From an uncultured Phaeodactylibacter sp. (GTDB taxonomy: Bacteria; Bacteroidota; Bacteroidia; Chitinophagales; Saprospiraceae), in contig CAJXXJ010000099.1 of assembly GCA_913062745.1 (NCBI GenBank), positions 1 to 9,494 on the forward strand: DNA of 9,494 bases. The letters run 5' to 3'. Positions within the stretch are counted from its first letter, which is position 1, and every line of letters begins with the position of its first letter. Shown here piece after piece: positions 1 to 7,073 of the stretch. The notes under the pieces were generated by a model. The model had not been told where the DNA came from, searched no databases, and saw only the letters and a list, made by a program, of their open reading frames with translations. The position numbers and the translations under genes are program-made.

Positions 1-6
1 TTGCCA

Positions 7-50
7 TATTTGAATTATCTTTATGCTTGAGCACAAAGATAATTCAAATA
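7..50. repeat. Long AT-rich inverted repeat (hairpin)
   Basis: The arm at 7-22 (TATTTGAATTATCTTT) is the exact reverse complement of 35-50, giving a perfect 16-bp stem. After one A/C mismatch (23/34) the stem continues for three more pairs (24-26 with 31-33), closing a TTGA tetraloop. A stem this long is not chance in so short a stretch. No T-run follows on either side, so it is not a typical intrinsic terminator. It could be a bidirectional terminator of the unseen upstream gene, a palindromic dispersed repeat, or the end of a small mobile element. The structure is certain; its function is not. Confidence 0.8.
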
Positions 51-56
51 CCATTA

Positions 57-77
57 ACTAGTGCCGGAGGCACTAGT
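57..77. repeat. Short GC-rich palindromic repeat at the gene start
   Basis: Arms ACTAGTGCC (57-65) and GGCACTAGT (69-77) pair perfectly over 9 bp around a GGA loop. The GTG codon used to open the following reading frame (61-63) lies inside the left arm. A GTGCCGGAGGCAC core resembles short palindromes I recall as common in Bacteroidota genomes, but I could not check the copy number. The stem may be a REP-like dispersed repeat or may hide the start codon in mRNA. Confidence 0.7.
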
Positions 78-906
78 CGCCACTGCTTGTAATAAGTATA
101 AAATCATTTCAAGAAAAAATGGCCTTGAAACTCCAAATGTTTTTGGGGCAGCATTCGGTGTACACGGTTATGCGAAAGCCAAAAAAAAGTTTGGCGAATA
201 TATTATTTTTGGCGTTGTTCCTAACGGTGGTGTACTTATTCGAGCCGCAGCAGATGCGCATAACTCCAAATTTAGCAGTAGTTCACTTACCGCTGCCTTC
301 ATGCCAGATAAAACCCAAAGGTCTAATCGGATAGATGCGGGTGACTTTTTCATTAATGGAGAAAAATTTGAATTTCAGGAAATAGCCTATATGCCCAGTA
401 ACCTCAATGAGAAAGAAGGAATTGAATTCGCGAAGAACTTGTTTGGCCAAGAGGTGTCAATCTTTCTAGAACAAGCTGGCAAAACGGTCGTAAGCAGTGA
501 CTTCCGAGCTCCGGTTCTCTTAACTCAATTTGACGTGCTTAATTCATCGCTGGTAAGCCCTTCCGTAGATGTTAAGTGGATTTCAATAGAAGAAGACGTT
601 ACGATCAACTGGAATGCAGACTCACTGAATAAAAATGGGTTAGTATTGACATTAACTTCTCAAGGCGACAAGTATAACGCACGGAAGCCTGGGCCAATAG
701 AAACGCAATATGAGGCGGCATTCATTGAAGATGACGATGGAGAATACATCATTCCAAACAGCTTTTTCAGGAATCTTACTAAAGACCAGTTGATAAATCT
801 TACTCTATATCGAGGCAAATTTGATTACATCAAAGATGACGGGCAGGGGCATGATTATAAATTTTATGCGTTATCGGAAATTTCCGGGTACTTTGCAGTC
901 CGGTAA
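61..906 (+). CDS. Hypothetical protein, possibly a truncated exported protein
   Basis: This is an open frame of 281 residues that I cannot assign to a named family. An in-frame TAA sits at 55-57, so GTG 61 is the only plausible upstream start. The first in-frame ATG comes only at residue 81 (301). There is no signal peptide; the cysteine at residue 10 follows too few residues to be a lipobox. The body alternates short hydrophobic and polar stretches, suggesting beta-rich folding. The C-terminal half (about 165-281, with VKWISIEEDVTINWNADS near the start) resembles beta-sandwich regions of Bacteroidota surface lipoproteins; that is weak recognition. GC is about 35-38% in four sampled 60-base lines, far below the neighbours. 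The first 20 or so codons are partly made from the 57-77 hairpin, so the natural N-terminus may have been lost or replaced. The gene is convergent with the next one. Confidence 0.6.
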   Translation: MPEALVATACNKYKIISRKNGLETPNVFGAAFGVHGYAKAKKKFGEYIIFGVVPNGGVLIRAAADAHNSKFSSSSLTAAFMPDKTQRSNRIDAGDFFINGEKFEFQEIAYMPSNLNEKEGIEFAKNLFGQEVSIFLEQAGKTVVSSDFRAPVLLTQFDVLNSSLVSPSVDVKWISIEEDVTINWNADSLNKNGLVLTLTSQGDKYNARKPGPIETQYEAAFIEDDDGEYIIPNSFFRNLTKDQLINLTLYRGKFDYIKDDGQGHDYKFYALSEISGYFAVR

Positions 907-941
907 TTCTTCTGGAAAAAAGCCCACCACTTCCGAAAACA

Positions 942-957
942 CAAAAATTGATTTTTG
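942..957. other. AT-rich dyad after the first gene
   Basis: CAAAAAT (942-948) and ATTTTTG (951-957) are exact reverse complements around TG. The dyad begins 36 bases after the stop at 906 and is flanked by direct GAAAAC copies at 935-940 and 957-962. It could help end transcription from the first gene, but a purely A:T stem is weak and A/T palindromes arise easily. Confidence 0.3.
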
Positions 958-1006
958 AAAACAACAGAATCGAGGAGAGCCACCGGAGTGCCGCTTAACG
1001 CAAAAG

Positions 1007-1051
1007 TAGCCCACAGCACTAACAGCTTGCACCATCAGTGCTGTGGGGCTA
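1007..1051 (-). terminator. Intrinsic-type terminator of the DUF4397 gene
   Basis: Arms 1007-1020 (TAGCCCACAGCACT) and 1037-1051 pair over 14 bp with one bulged G in the right arm and a 16-base loop. Read on the minus strand, the hairpin starts 16 bases after the stop of the large secreted-protein gene and is followed by CTTTTG, a short T-run. It lies between two convergent genes, so it may also stop transcripts from the left. Confidence 0.65.
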
Positions 1052-1066
1052 GGAGCGATAATTTAA

Positions 1067-3898
1067 TTACTGCTTTAGTATTTTCACGGCCTGATTGCCG
1101 CCTTCCAGCTGTAGTTCCAGGAAGTACAGGCCTTTCGGCATGTCCTGTAGGTTAATAACTGTTTGCGTACCGGTGTCTGAGAGTTGACGCAATGCTTTGC
1201 CGGTAACATCGAGCAGGCGCATTTCAGGCAAATTCTGCGCGGCATTGATGTACAGGGCGTCTGTAGCGGGGTTGGGGAAAATCTTGATGCCCAGTTCCCG
1301 AAGCTGCTCCCCGGTATTGGTCACAATGGGCAGTTCGGATACATTCCCATTAGCATCCACGGCGTGCAATCCAAAGGCAGGCTGCCCTTCCTGCGGGTCG
1401 AGCAGGCCCGCTGCCAGCACTACCAGTGCCTCGCCGGCACGATCCTCTAAGGAGAGGCCGTAAGCGCTCAGCAACTGATTGTTATCATCCTGCGGAGTCA
1501 TGTTAAGCTGGAACATATCTGCAGGCAGTGTCACATAAATGGAGGAGTAATTACTGTAATTCAGGTCATTGACCACTGGAATGAACTGGCCGTCCAGCAC
1601 AAAATCCACCCCGGGAGCATCCGTAGCTCCGTGGAAAAAGCGCAGGTCGACCATATCGGCAGCCGAAGCAGCTGAGCGGCCCTCTTCAACGGCCAGGCCA
1701 AAGCTGACATCCGGGTTGGTCGCATTGTCAAAATCAGCAGTATTGCGGGCACCGTAGGCTACCGCCGTGTAGGTCCGGCCTACGGGTTGAAACACCGAAA
1801 GGTCCAGGTCCGCTTCCACAAATAGGTCCGTTGCGCTCCAGGCGGTGTCTGCCATAGTGGTGCTGTGCGGGGCGACGGCCACCCGGTTTTGCCCGGCAGG
1901 GATATCGACAAATGCAGTAGCATTGAGGTAGTCCAGCGCTTCCACTACTTTTTCGCCATTGAGCCAAACGTCCACGGCAGACAGCTCGGGGTCCGGTGAA
2001 TTGTGGATGATCTGAATTTTGCCGGGCAGGGGCGGGTCCGGAGCAGGCAGCAATACACCCGGGCCTCCGCTTTCGGGCATGATGACCAGGGCAAAGTTAG
2101 ATTCGTCAACGCCTGCATCGCCTTCTGCGGTGTAGAATCCGGAGGAGAAAATGGTGATCACCTGCTCGGTAAATGGTGTGAGGTCGGTTTTAAACTCGCC
2201 GTATACTTCCGTAGAAGCGTTGTTGGTCACCTGTACATTGGGGTAGGGGAGGGCATCGACTGTACCACCCAGCAGCTGAAAGGCGTACGGCAGCCCTTCC
2301 GGGAAATCCGCAGTCGCATCTCCGGCACCCACCGCAATCAGGCGGATATTGGGTAGATCCGGCGTACCGTGAAACAGCAGCGGTAGGGTCTCGCCGGCAC
2401 TTACATCTTCATTGCCAGGCACTTCGTTGACCTGTATTTTGAAAGCGATGTCATCCGCGCTGTTAAAAGCCGTTTCAAAATTGGCTGGCTCCCGCACACC
2501 AGACACCATAGCGATGTAGCGCTTGTTAGCTTCCAGCGTAAAAGTCGTGGCACTCCACATGAAGTCGTCCGTTCCAAACGGGGCAATCGCAATGCCGTGG
2601 GTCCCCGCCGGAAGGTCAGAAAGGTAAGGCGTACCAAAACGGAACGGTATCGGAGTATCGCCGTTAAATTTCACAAAATTCCCCTGGTTGAACGCATCGA
2701 TATATACGTCTACAAATTGCAGGGAAGGATCCGGCGAGTTGTGGATCAGTTGGATGGCAGGGGGCAGGACGACCTCTTCCTCTAAGGACAGGTTGAAGCT
2801 AATGTCCGAGCTGGAAGGGTTCGCCTGATGGATTTCAACGGCCAGGATATTTTCTCCGGCCTGCAGAGCAGATGTGGGCACCTCGAAGGCTTCGAAGGCA
2901 CTCTCGCTCCCCCCGGCTACCGCCGAGCTGGCCGTAGTTTGGAAATCGATCGCTCCTGCCGGCATATTGGAGCGGGCCACTTCTTCGCCATTCAGGTAAA
3001 CAACCGCGCCGTCATCGCGCAGCAGGCGCAGGTTCAACGCATCCAGAGCGGAGGGGGCAGCCACCGTAAAGGTTTTACGGAAGTAATAGGTGATATGCTT
3101 GTCGTCTGGGTCTCCGCCGAAGCTCAGGGTGGTATTCTCGTCACCATCACCGTAGCCAAGTTCTGCCTGGCCAAAGGCCCAGCTGCTGTCATCGTAATCC
3201 AGGGCGGTCCATTCGGTACCCAGGTCCATACCGCTGTCTTCATAGCGCCACAGCGTGCTTTCCCGTACCGGGAAAGCTTCCAGCGGGAACTCGGTTACCT
3301 CGTACGTGATAACCAGGCGGGCGGGTGCATTCGCGCTGTTGTTGAAGGAGACAGCGTTGCGGTTGCCCGTACCGGTAATGATGAAAGCCATCGCGTTGCC
3401 GGCTGACCAGTCTGCCTGGTTGATGACTTCGAGCACGATGTCCGTCAGGTCGGGCGTGCGCTGATCGGGGCCAGCTTCGCCTACGGTGTTCCAGGCCGGG
3501 ATGTCTTCCCAGGCCACGCTGGCAGCTGTGCGGCTGCGGGAGGAGATGTCATTCGCCGTAGCAGAGAAAGCCGGCGCATCGGCAGCCAGTTCGCCTTCTA
3601 TGAGCAGGTTAGTGGCCACATCGTCGGTTTCATCTGTGGTAAATTGTATAAAAGCGCCGGTCACTGTAGCCCCCTGTGGAACAGCGACGTTGGCAAAGCG
3701 GAGGCCGATGATCTGCTCGTTAGCCTCCATCGTCATCTCCAGGTCGGAGCTGCTGAGGTTCATCGCACCGGTAGGCACGGCTTCTTCCGCGTCATCCGCG
3801 CCATCCTGAATGGCAAAACTGAGGGTGTAGGGCACCTGAGCGTGCAGGCAGCATGCAGCAATCGTCCAGAAGACAATCAAAAAAGTAAAGTTCTTCAT
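1067..3898 (-). CDS. Secreted multidomain protein: CBM96-like, galactose-binding-like, two DUF4397 units, T9SS sorting domain
   Basis: A 943-residue exported protein. The ATG at 3898 is preferred over an upstream TTG (3925) because it begins a clean signal peptide (MKNFTFLIVFWTIAACCLHA, cleavage near AQ). Residues 25-200 resemble the CBM96/DNRLRE-type module often attached to Bacteroidota phosphoesterases (GLRFANVAVPQGATVTGAFI). Residues 208-373 are a galactose-binding-like beta-sandwich (W..LDYDDSSW, GYGDGDE, YYFRKTF, LLRDDGAVVYLNGEEV). Two DUF4397 units follow at about 380-620 and 625-858, each opening with I-Q-[LI]-IHNSPDP and carrying a second half opening with FHG.[TP]D. Residues 869-943 form a type A sorting domain (KIFPNPATDALYI, then a GLYFLEL strand). 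The family picture is export through the Sec and type IX systems and anchoring at the cell surface. No catalytic motif is seen, so binding or adhesion is the likely role. It lies 120 bp downstream of the phosphoesterase gene on the same strand; a hairpin lies between them and no clear promoter of its own was found. Confidence 0.9.
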   Translation of the reverse strand: MKNFTFLIVFWTIAACCLHAQVPYTLSFAIQDGADDAEEAVPTGAMNLSSSDLEMTMEANEQIIGLRFANVAVPQGATVTGAFIQFTTDETDDVATNLLIEGELAADAPAFSATANDISSRSRTAASVAWEDIPAWNTVGEAGPDQRTPDLTDIVLEVINQADWSAGNAMAFIITGTGNRNAVSFNNSANAPARLVITYEVTEFPLEAFPVRESTLWRYEDSGMDLGTEWTALDYDDSSWAFGQAELGYGDGDENTTLSFGGDPDDKHITYYFRKTFTVAAPSALDALNLRLLRDDGAVVYLNGEEVARSNMPAGAIDFQTTASSAVAGGSESAFEAFEVPTSALQAGENILAVEIHQANPSSSDISFNLSLEEEVVLPPAIQLIHNSPDPSLQFVDVYIDAFNQGNFVKFNGDTPIPFRFGTPYLSDLPAGTHGIAIAPFGTDDFMWSATTFTLEANKRYIAMVSGVREPANFETAFNSADDIAFKIQVNEVPGNEDVSAGETLPLLFHGTPDLPNIRLIAVGAGDATADFPEGLPYAFQLLGGTVDALPYPNVQVTNNASTEVYGEFKTDLTPFTEQVITIFSSGFYTAEGDAGVDESNFALVIMPESGGPGVLLPAPDPPLPGKIQIIHNSPDPELSAVDVWLNGEKVVEALDYLNATAFVDIPAGQNRVAVAPHSTTMADTAWSATDLFVEADLDLSVFQPVGRTYTAVAYGARNTADFDNATNPDVSFGLAVEEGRSAASAADMVDLRFFHGATDAPGVDFVLDGQFIPVVNDLNYSNYSSIYVTLPADMFQLNMTPQDDNNQLLSAYGLSLEDRAGEALVVLAAGLLDPQEGQPAFGLHAVDANGNVSELPIVTNTGEQLRELGIKIFPNPATDALYINAAQNLPEMRLLDVTGKALRQLSDTGTQTVINLQDMPKGLYFLELQLEGGNQAVKILKQ
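1325..2764 (-). repeat. Tandem duplication of DUF4397 units
   Basis: Within the large secreted-protein gene, the sequence coding for IHNSPDP occurs at 2726-2755 and again at 1988-2017. The paired FHGTPD / FHGATD motif occurs at 2357-2374 and 1619-1636. The spacing from the first to the second motif is about 380 bases in both units. The units are clearly diverged in sequence, so this is an old internal duplication rather than a recent DNA repeat. Confidence 0.7.
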
Positions 3899-3948
3899 TT
3901 TGTTGGTCGGTTCTTTTGTTGACAAGTTGAGAGGATGCCGTGCAAAGC

Positions 3949-3988
3949 CAGAAATCCGGTGCCTGAGGGCTCAGTAACCGGATTTCTG
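3949..3988 (-). terminator. Two-tier intergenic hairpin downstream of the phosphoesterase gene
   Basis: CAGAAATCCGGT (3949-3960) pairs perfectly with 3977-3988 over 12 bp. Inside it, CTGAG (3963-3967) pairs with CTCAG (3970-3974), separated from the outer stem by a 2x2 internal loop. On the minus strand the structure lies 30 bases after the phosphoesterase stop and about 50 bases before the ATG of the next gene. Only a weak CTTTG follows, so it may be a leaky terminator, an attenuator or a processing/stability element that gives the two genes different expression. Confidence 0.55.
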
Positions 3989-4018
3989 TGAAATGCCTGG
4001 CAGACAGAGGTAACTCTA

Positions 4019-5569
4019 TTAGTCTTTGATGAATTTCTTAACCTGGAGTTGCTTTGCGCCGCGCTTCCAGATTTTCAGGTAGTACAAGCCATCTGCATAA
4101 GCAGTAATATCCAGCACGTGATTAGCATCGCGGGTATTGCCCTGGGCAACTACCCGGCCCTTGACATCGAAAATCTGGTACTCGTGCGGAGCCGCTTCCA
4201 GCAGTTCTATATTCAGGATAGAATTGGAAGGGTTCGGGAATATCCGGCGCACGAATACGCCTGCCTGCGGGCTGACGGGTGCGCTGCTGCTTGTAGTCAG
4301 CTCGTAGTCAGGGTTCGGCCGGTCAATGACCACGCGGTTGCCGTTTTCAGTGACCCAAATATCCATACCTTCGGGCATTACGAAACGCTCATCGTCCTCC
4401 ACCGCCGCAACCGGGTTGCTGGTTGCGGACTTAATGGTGTACACAACCAGAGAATCCAGGTTGGCATGAATCCACTTCACCTGCGTAAAGCTGCCGGCCT
4501 CGCGGGTCCAGTTGTAACTTACGTTGGCATTGCGGATCAGTCCCCAGGAGCCTTCGCCTGCATAGACGGTGCCGGTTTCATCATCGCGGATAAAGCCGCC
4601 GTCGCTGCCGGGCTCGTCGGATGGGCGCACCGGCCAGCTGTTGCGCGCTACGTGGGTATCGCATTCAATCACCAACTGAAGGCCGTATTGATGGAACAGC
4701 GGCGCCCACAGGTTATACTGCGCAAAGCGGTAAGGCTTAGAGGCCGTATGCGGAGCAATCGTGTAGTGGTACTGCGCCATTTTCCAGGCTGTAGCGCTCT
4801 TGTTCTCCTCCAGGTCCTGCGCCAGCCAGTTGGTTTGGTCTCCGGCTACAGAATTCATGCTGTTGAGGGTGTAAAAGCGGATGAGGCTTCCGCCAAAATT
4901 GATGGCGTAGTATACATCGTTGTAAGTCACATCAAACAGCGCTGTGATATCCTCATTGCTGTGCTCGTGATTGCCGCGGGTATTGTAAATCGGAGTCATG
5001 CGCCCATCGTCGCCGATGGTGTGCTGCCAGTCGTCAAACCAGGACTGCCACTGCCCGGCGGTATTGGCATCCGTATAGTCACCGCCGAAGGCTACAAAGT
5101 GAGGGCGCAAAGCCTTCACCACCTGGTTCGATTGTATGCGCGGCTCGTGCGGCGTAGTCTCATCACCCGAGCGGCGGGAGTCGCCCCCGGCTACGATAGA
5201 CAAGGGCGCATTGGGGTCATCCGGCAGCGTCTCGAACCAATACCGCTCGCTGACGCCCTCGCTGTCGACAATAACGAAGTAATAGGCCGTATTGGGCAAC
5301 AGCCCCTTCAGCCGCACGAAGTAGTTGTTCATGCCTTTATAGGCAACCGTACGGTCAGGCAGCTGGAAATTTTCGTAGGATTGGTAGTCCGTACCGTGAT
5401 CTATAGTGCTGTAGAACAGCGCCACGCTGTGGCCGGAAATTTGGTTCCACCCGACTGTCATAGTCGTAGCCGGGTCGTCAGTGATGGTCAGCCGGTATTT
5501 GTCGCTCGCCCCTTGTGCGGTGAACAAAACGCTGCCCAGAAGTAATAAGCTTAGGTAAAAATGCTTCAT
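4019..5569 (-). CDS. Secreted purple-acid-phosphatase-like metallophosphoesterase with T9SS sorting domain
   Basis: A 516-residue exported phosphoesterase. A signal peptide covers residues 1-20 (MKHFYLSLLLLGSVLFTAQG). Residues 23-115 form a fibronectin-III/purple-acid-phosphatase N-terminal domain (MTVGWNQ, then LKGLLPNTAYYFVI). The calcineurin-like metal centre shows in order: GGDSRR (128-133, ligand D130), FGGDYTD (D164), RGNHEH (N200, H201), QYHYTIAPH (H268/H273) and ECDTHV (D304, H306). The last replaces the usual GHxH with DTH, which I recall from related Bacteroidota enzymes. Residues 440-516 are a type A sorting domain (RRIFPNPSNSILNI, ending DGLYYLKIW and KKFIKD). It probably hydrolyses phosphate esters at the cell surface, using a dinuclear metal site; the substrate cannot be told from sequence. 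It is divergent from the membrane-protein gene and may be co-transcribed with the DUF4397 gene downstream. Confidence 0.92.
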   Translation of the reverse strand: MKHFYLSLLLLGSVLFTAQGASDKYRLTITDDPATTMTVGWNQISGHSVALFYSTIDHGTDYQSYENFQLPDRTVAYKGMNNYFVRLKGLLPNTAYYFVIVDSEGVSERYWFETLPDDPNAPLSIVAGGDSRRSGDETTPHEPRIQSNQVVKALRPHFVAFGGDYTDANTAGQWQSWFDDWQHTIGDDGRMTPIYNTRGNHEHSNEDITALFDVTYNDVYYAINFGGSLIRFYTLNSMNSVAGDQTNWLAQDLEENKSATAWKMAQYHYTIAPHTASKPYRFAQYNLWAPLFHQYGLQLVIECDTHVARNSWPVRPSDEPGSDGGFIRDDETGTVYAGEGSWGLIRNANVSYNWTREAGSFTQVKWIHANLDSLVVYTIKSATSNPVAAVEDDERFVMPEGMDIWVTENGNRVVIDRPNPDYELTTSSSAPVSPQAGVFVRRIFPNPSNSILNIELLEAAPHEYQIFDVKGRVVAQGNTRDANHVLDITAYADGLYYLKIWKRGAKQLQVKKFIKD

Positions 5570-5591
5570 AACAGGCGTTGGATTTTATTTC

Positions 5592-5599
5592 CAAAAATA
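5592..5599 (-). promoter_or_regulatory. Candidate -7 promoter element for the phosphoesterase gene
   Basis: The minus strand reads TATTTTTG, an exact match to the Bacteroidota -7 consensus TAnnTTTG, 22 bases upstream of the ATG at 5569. It lies in an AT-rich dyad (TTATTT at 5585-5590 and AAATAA at 5595-5600). No TTG at the expected -33 spacing was found, so the call rests on one element. Confidence 0.4.
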
Positions 5600-5631
5600 A
5601 GGCGTACCGGCCCGTTTGCCCGGTATTCAAT

Positions 5632-5648
5632 ATTAACTATCAGTTAAT
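5632..5648. promoter_or_regulatory. Dyad in the divergent promoter region (candidate operator)
   Basis: ATTAACT (5632-5638) and AGTTAAT (5642-5648) are exact reverse complements around ATC. The site lies between the phosphoesterase gene and the divergent membrane-protein gene, a reasonable place for a regulator to act on both. No regulator gene is visible nearby, and AT-rich dyads of this length can arise by chance. Confidence 0.3.
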
Positions 5649-5684
5649 TATGCCCATCGCTATCAAAAAAAGCAGTAAAGCTGC

Positions 5685-5692
5685 TAAATTTG
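5685..5692 (+). promoter_or_regulatory. Candidate -7 promoter element for the membrane-protein gene
   Basis: TAAATTTG matches TAnnTTTG exactly and lies 14 bases before the ATG at 5707. If real, transcription would start about 5699 and the earlier in-frame ATG (5650) could not be the start. No matching -33 TTG is seen. A second chance-level match (TATCTTTG, 5720-5727) inside the gene shows how easily this motif appears in AT-rich sequence. Confidence 0.3.
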
Positions 5693-5706
5693 GCAACTTA
5701 GTTCCA

Positions 5707-6609
5707 ATGCCTATGCCTTTATCTTTGAAGAACCGTACCTTTACTTTGCTGCTGGTTGCCTGCGTGCTCCTGCTTTTGGGCCGGGCCTATCAGCATTTGT
5801 TTTTTGAAGCGCCCTATCGTTCCTTTTTCCTGAAGCAGGATTACTTCGGCTGGGCAGTCGCCTGGTTTTCTGGCCAGGAATGGGTAGCCTTCGTCAATGA
5901 CCTGAGGACCGACCGGGCTATCCTGGCCTTGGGGCGTACAGTCGGTATCTTTTTTGCGGTAAGCGCCATCGCCACGCTGTTGGTATTCCGCCCGTACCGC
6001 CGCCTGGTGCAGGGCCTGCTCTACACTTGTACGGCGCTGCTGGCCTTCATGGCATTCGCTTACTATCTGGACAAAGGCTTCCAATTTGCCCAAATCATGG
6101 AATACACCGCACAGGCCGCCACTCCAGCCCTGCTGGCCTGGTATGTTGCGAACCCCAAAAGCATTGCCCTTCAGTGGGTGCTGCGCCTGGCCATCGGGCT
6201 GACTTTCCTGGGCCACGGCTTGTACGCGCTCGGGCTTTACCCCGTGCCGGGCTACTTCGTGCATATGGTGATCACCAACCTGGGGTTGACAAATGACCAA
6301 GCGGTTCAGCTATTGCTGTTGGCCGGCTGGATGGATGTTGGCGTGGCCATAGGCGTGCTCTTGCCAAGGATGGACCGTTTCTGGCTATGGTACGCGGCCG
6401 CCTGGGGCTTTCTGACGGCATTAGCCCGCCTGACTACTTTTGTGTTCCTGGACCATATGTTTTGGCCTTCCCTGCATCAGATTGGATTTGAATTTATAAT
6501 CCGTACCCCACACTTCCTGCTGCCCCTTGCTGCGCTTATGTCCTCAGGTTTGTATGCCAAATTGTCTACTCCCCGGAACAGCCCAAATCAAGCCGGGGTG
6601 GGAGCCTGA
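5707..6609 (+). CDS. Multi-pass membrane protein, DoxX-like C-terminal half
   Basis: A 300-residue inner-membrane protein from the ATG at 5707. An in-frame ATG at 5650 would add 19 residues and a TTG at 5578 would add more. I prefer 5707 because 5580-5706 is much poorer in GC than the gene body, contains dyads and a -7-like element, and the first hydrophobic segment (FTLLLVACVLLLL) begins 12 residues after this Met. Roughly eight or nine hydrophobic segments follow. The stretch WVLRLAIGLTFLGHGLYALG, about 55% along, followed by a segment with LLAGWMDVGVAIGVLLP, resembles the DoxX/DoxD-like family. Members are small membrane proteins linked to quinone or thiosulfate redox and other roles, so no function can be assigned. 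The gene is divergent from the phosphoesterase and convergent with the next small gene (54 bp apart, no strong hairpin). Confidence 0.75.
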   Translation: MPMPLSLKNRTFTLLLVACVLLLLGRAYQHLFFEAPYRSFFLKQDYFGWAVAWFSGQEWVAFVNDLRTDRAILALGRTVGIFFAVSAIATLLVFRPYRRLVQGLLYTCTALLAFMAFAYYLDKGFQFAQIMEYTAQAATPALLAWYVANPKSIALQWVLRLAIGLTFLGHGLYALGLYPVPGYFVHMVITNLGLTNDQAVQLLLLAGWMDVGVAIGVLLPRMDRFWLWYAAAWGFLTALARLTTFVFLDHMFWPSLHQIGFEFIIRTPHFLLPLAALMSSGLYAKLSTPRNSPNQAGVGA

Positions 6610-6663
6610 CCGTTTCAATACACACGCTGATTCCGGTAAAAGCTCCAAACATGTTCGAAGGCA

Positions 6664-7026
6664 CTACACCATTTCCGGCTTATTTGGTGCCTCTTTTTCC
6701 ATATCCCTCATACTCTGCAAAAAGTACCAGACCGCACCCACTACAGGCGGTACGGCAAGAATAACCCAAAGGTATTGCGCCCATTCCAGCCAGTTGAAAT
6801 CCAGCTCCATTTTTGCGCTGAATGCCAGCAGTACGCAGTAAGCTGTGGCGGAAAGAAAGTAATAGAGGTGAAGCTTGCTCTGCAGCAGCAGCCCCTTGCA
6901 CAAACTGCTCAGGAGCTGCCAACCACCGAGCGGTACCGCAACGAAAAGCGTGAGCGGGAAGAACAGGCACAGGGTAAGGAGTATAGCCTGGCCAACGGTA
7001 TCAATGGTGAGCAAAATGTTTTTCAT
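6664..7026 (-). CDS. Small integral membrane protein of unknown function
   Basis: A 120-residue protein starting at ATG 7026. Hydrophobic stretches at about 10-33, 38-50, 54-72 and 84-104 suggest three or four membrane segments. The hydrophilic tail (SMRDMEKEAPNKPEMV) probably faces the cytoplasm. It resembles small Bacteroidota membrane proteins of similar size and layout, with no known activity and no catalytic residues visible. Its frame is preferred over overlapping frames because of the regular hydrophobic pattern, the ATG start and its position divergent from the MFS gene. Expression may be governed by the palindrome 48 bases upstream. Confidence 0.65.
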   Translation of the reverse strand: MKNILLTIDTVGQAILLTLCLFFPLTLFVAVPLGGWQLLSSLCKGLLLQSKLHLYYFLSATAYCVLLAFSAKMELDFNWLEWAQYLWVILAVPPVVGAVWYFLQSMRDMEKEAPNKPEMV

Positions 7027-7073
7027 GGTCCGGTGTATTTGGTTGCAGGCAAGATGCAGTTATTTTTCATAAG

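Noticed and set aside
57..77. CRISPR repeat or attachment site
   Set aside because: The palindrome is present once in the window, with no regularly spaced copies, no integrase gene and no matching direct repeat at the other side of the low-GC gene.
2828..3406. A 192-codon plus-strand frame inside the large secreted-protein gene
   Set aside because: It is fully antisense to a gene with clear domains; the composition is that of a shadow frame and no motif is seen.
4049..5545. A 498-codon open frame on the plus strand, antisense to the phosphoesterase
   Set aside because: The minus-strand frame has a signal peptide, complete metal-site motifs and a sorting domain. The plus-strand translation has no recognisable domain and is a by-product of high GC and codon bias.
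5719..6300. A 193-codon minus-strand frame over the DoxX-like membrane-protein gene
   Set aside because: The plus strand has a consistent series of membrane segments and the minus frame shows no family features.
6610..6663. Terminator between the two convergent membrane-protein genes
   Set aside because: I looked for a stem followed by a T-run on both strands and found only pairings of a few bases.
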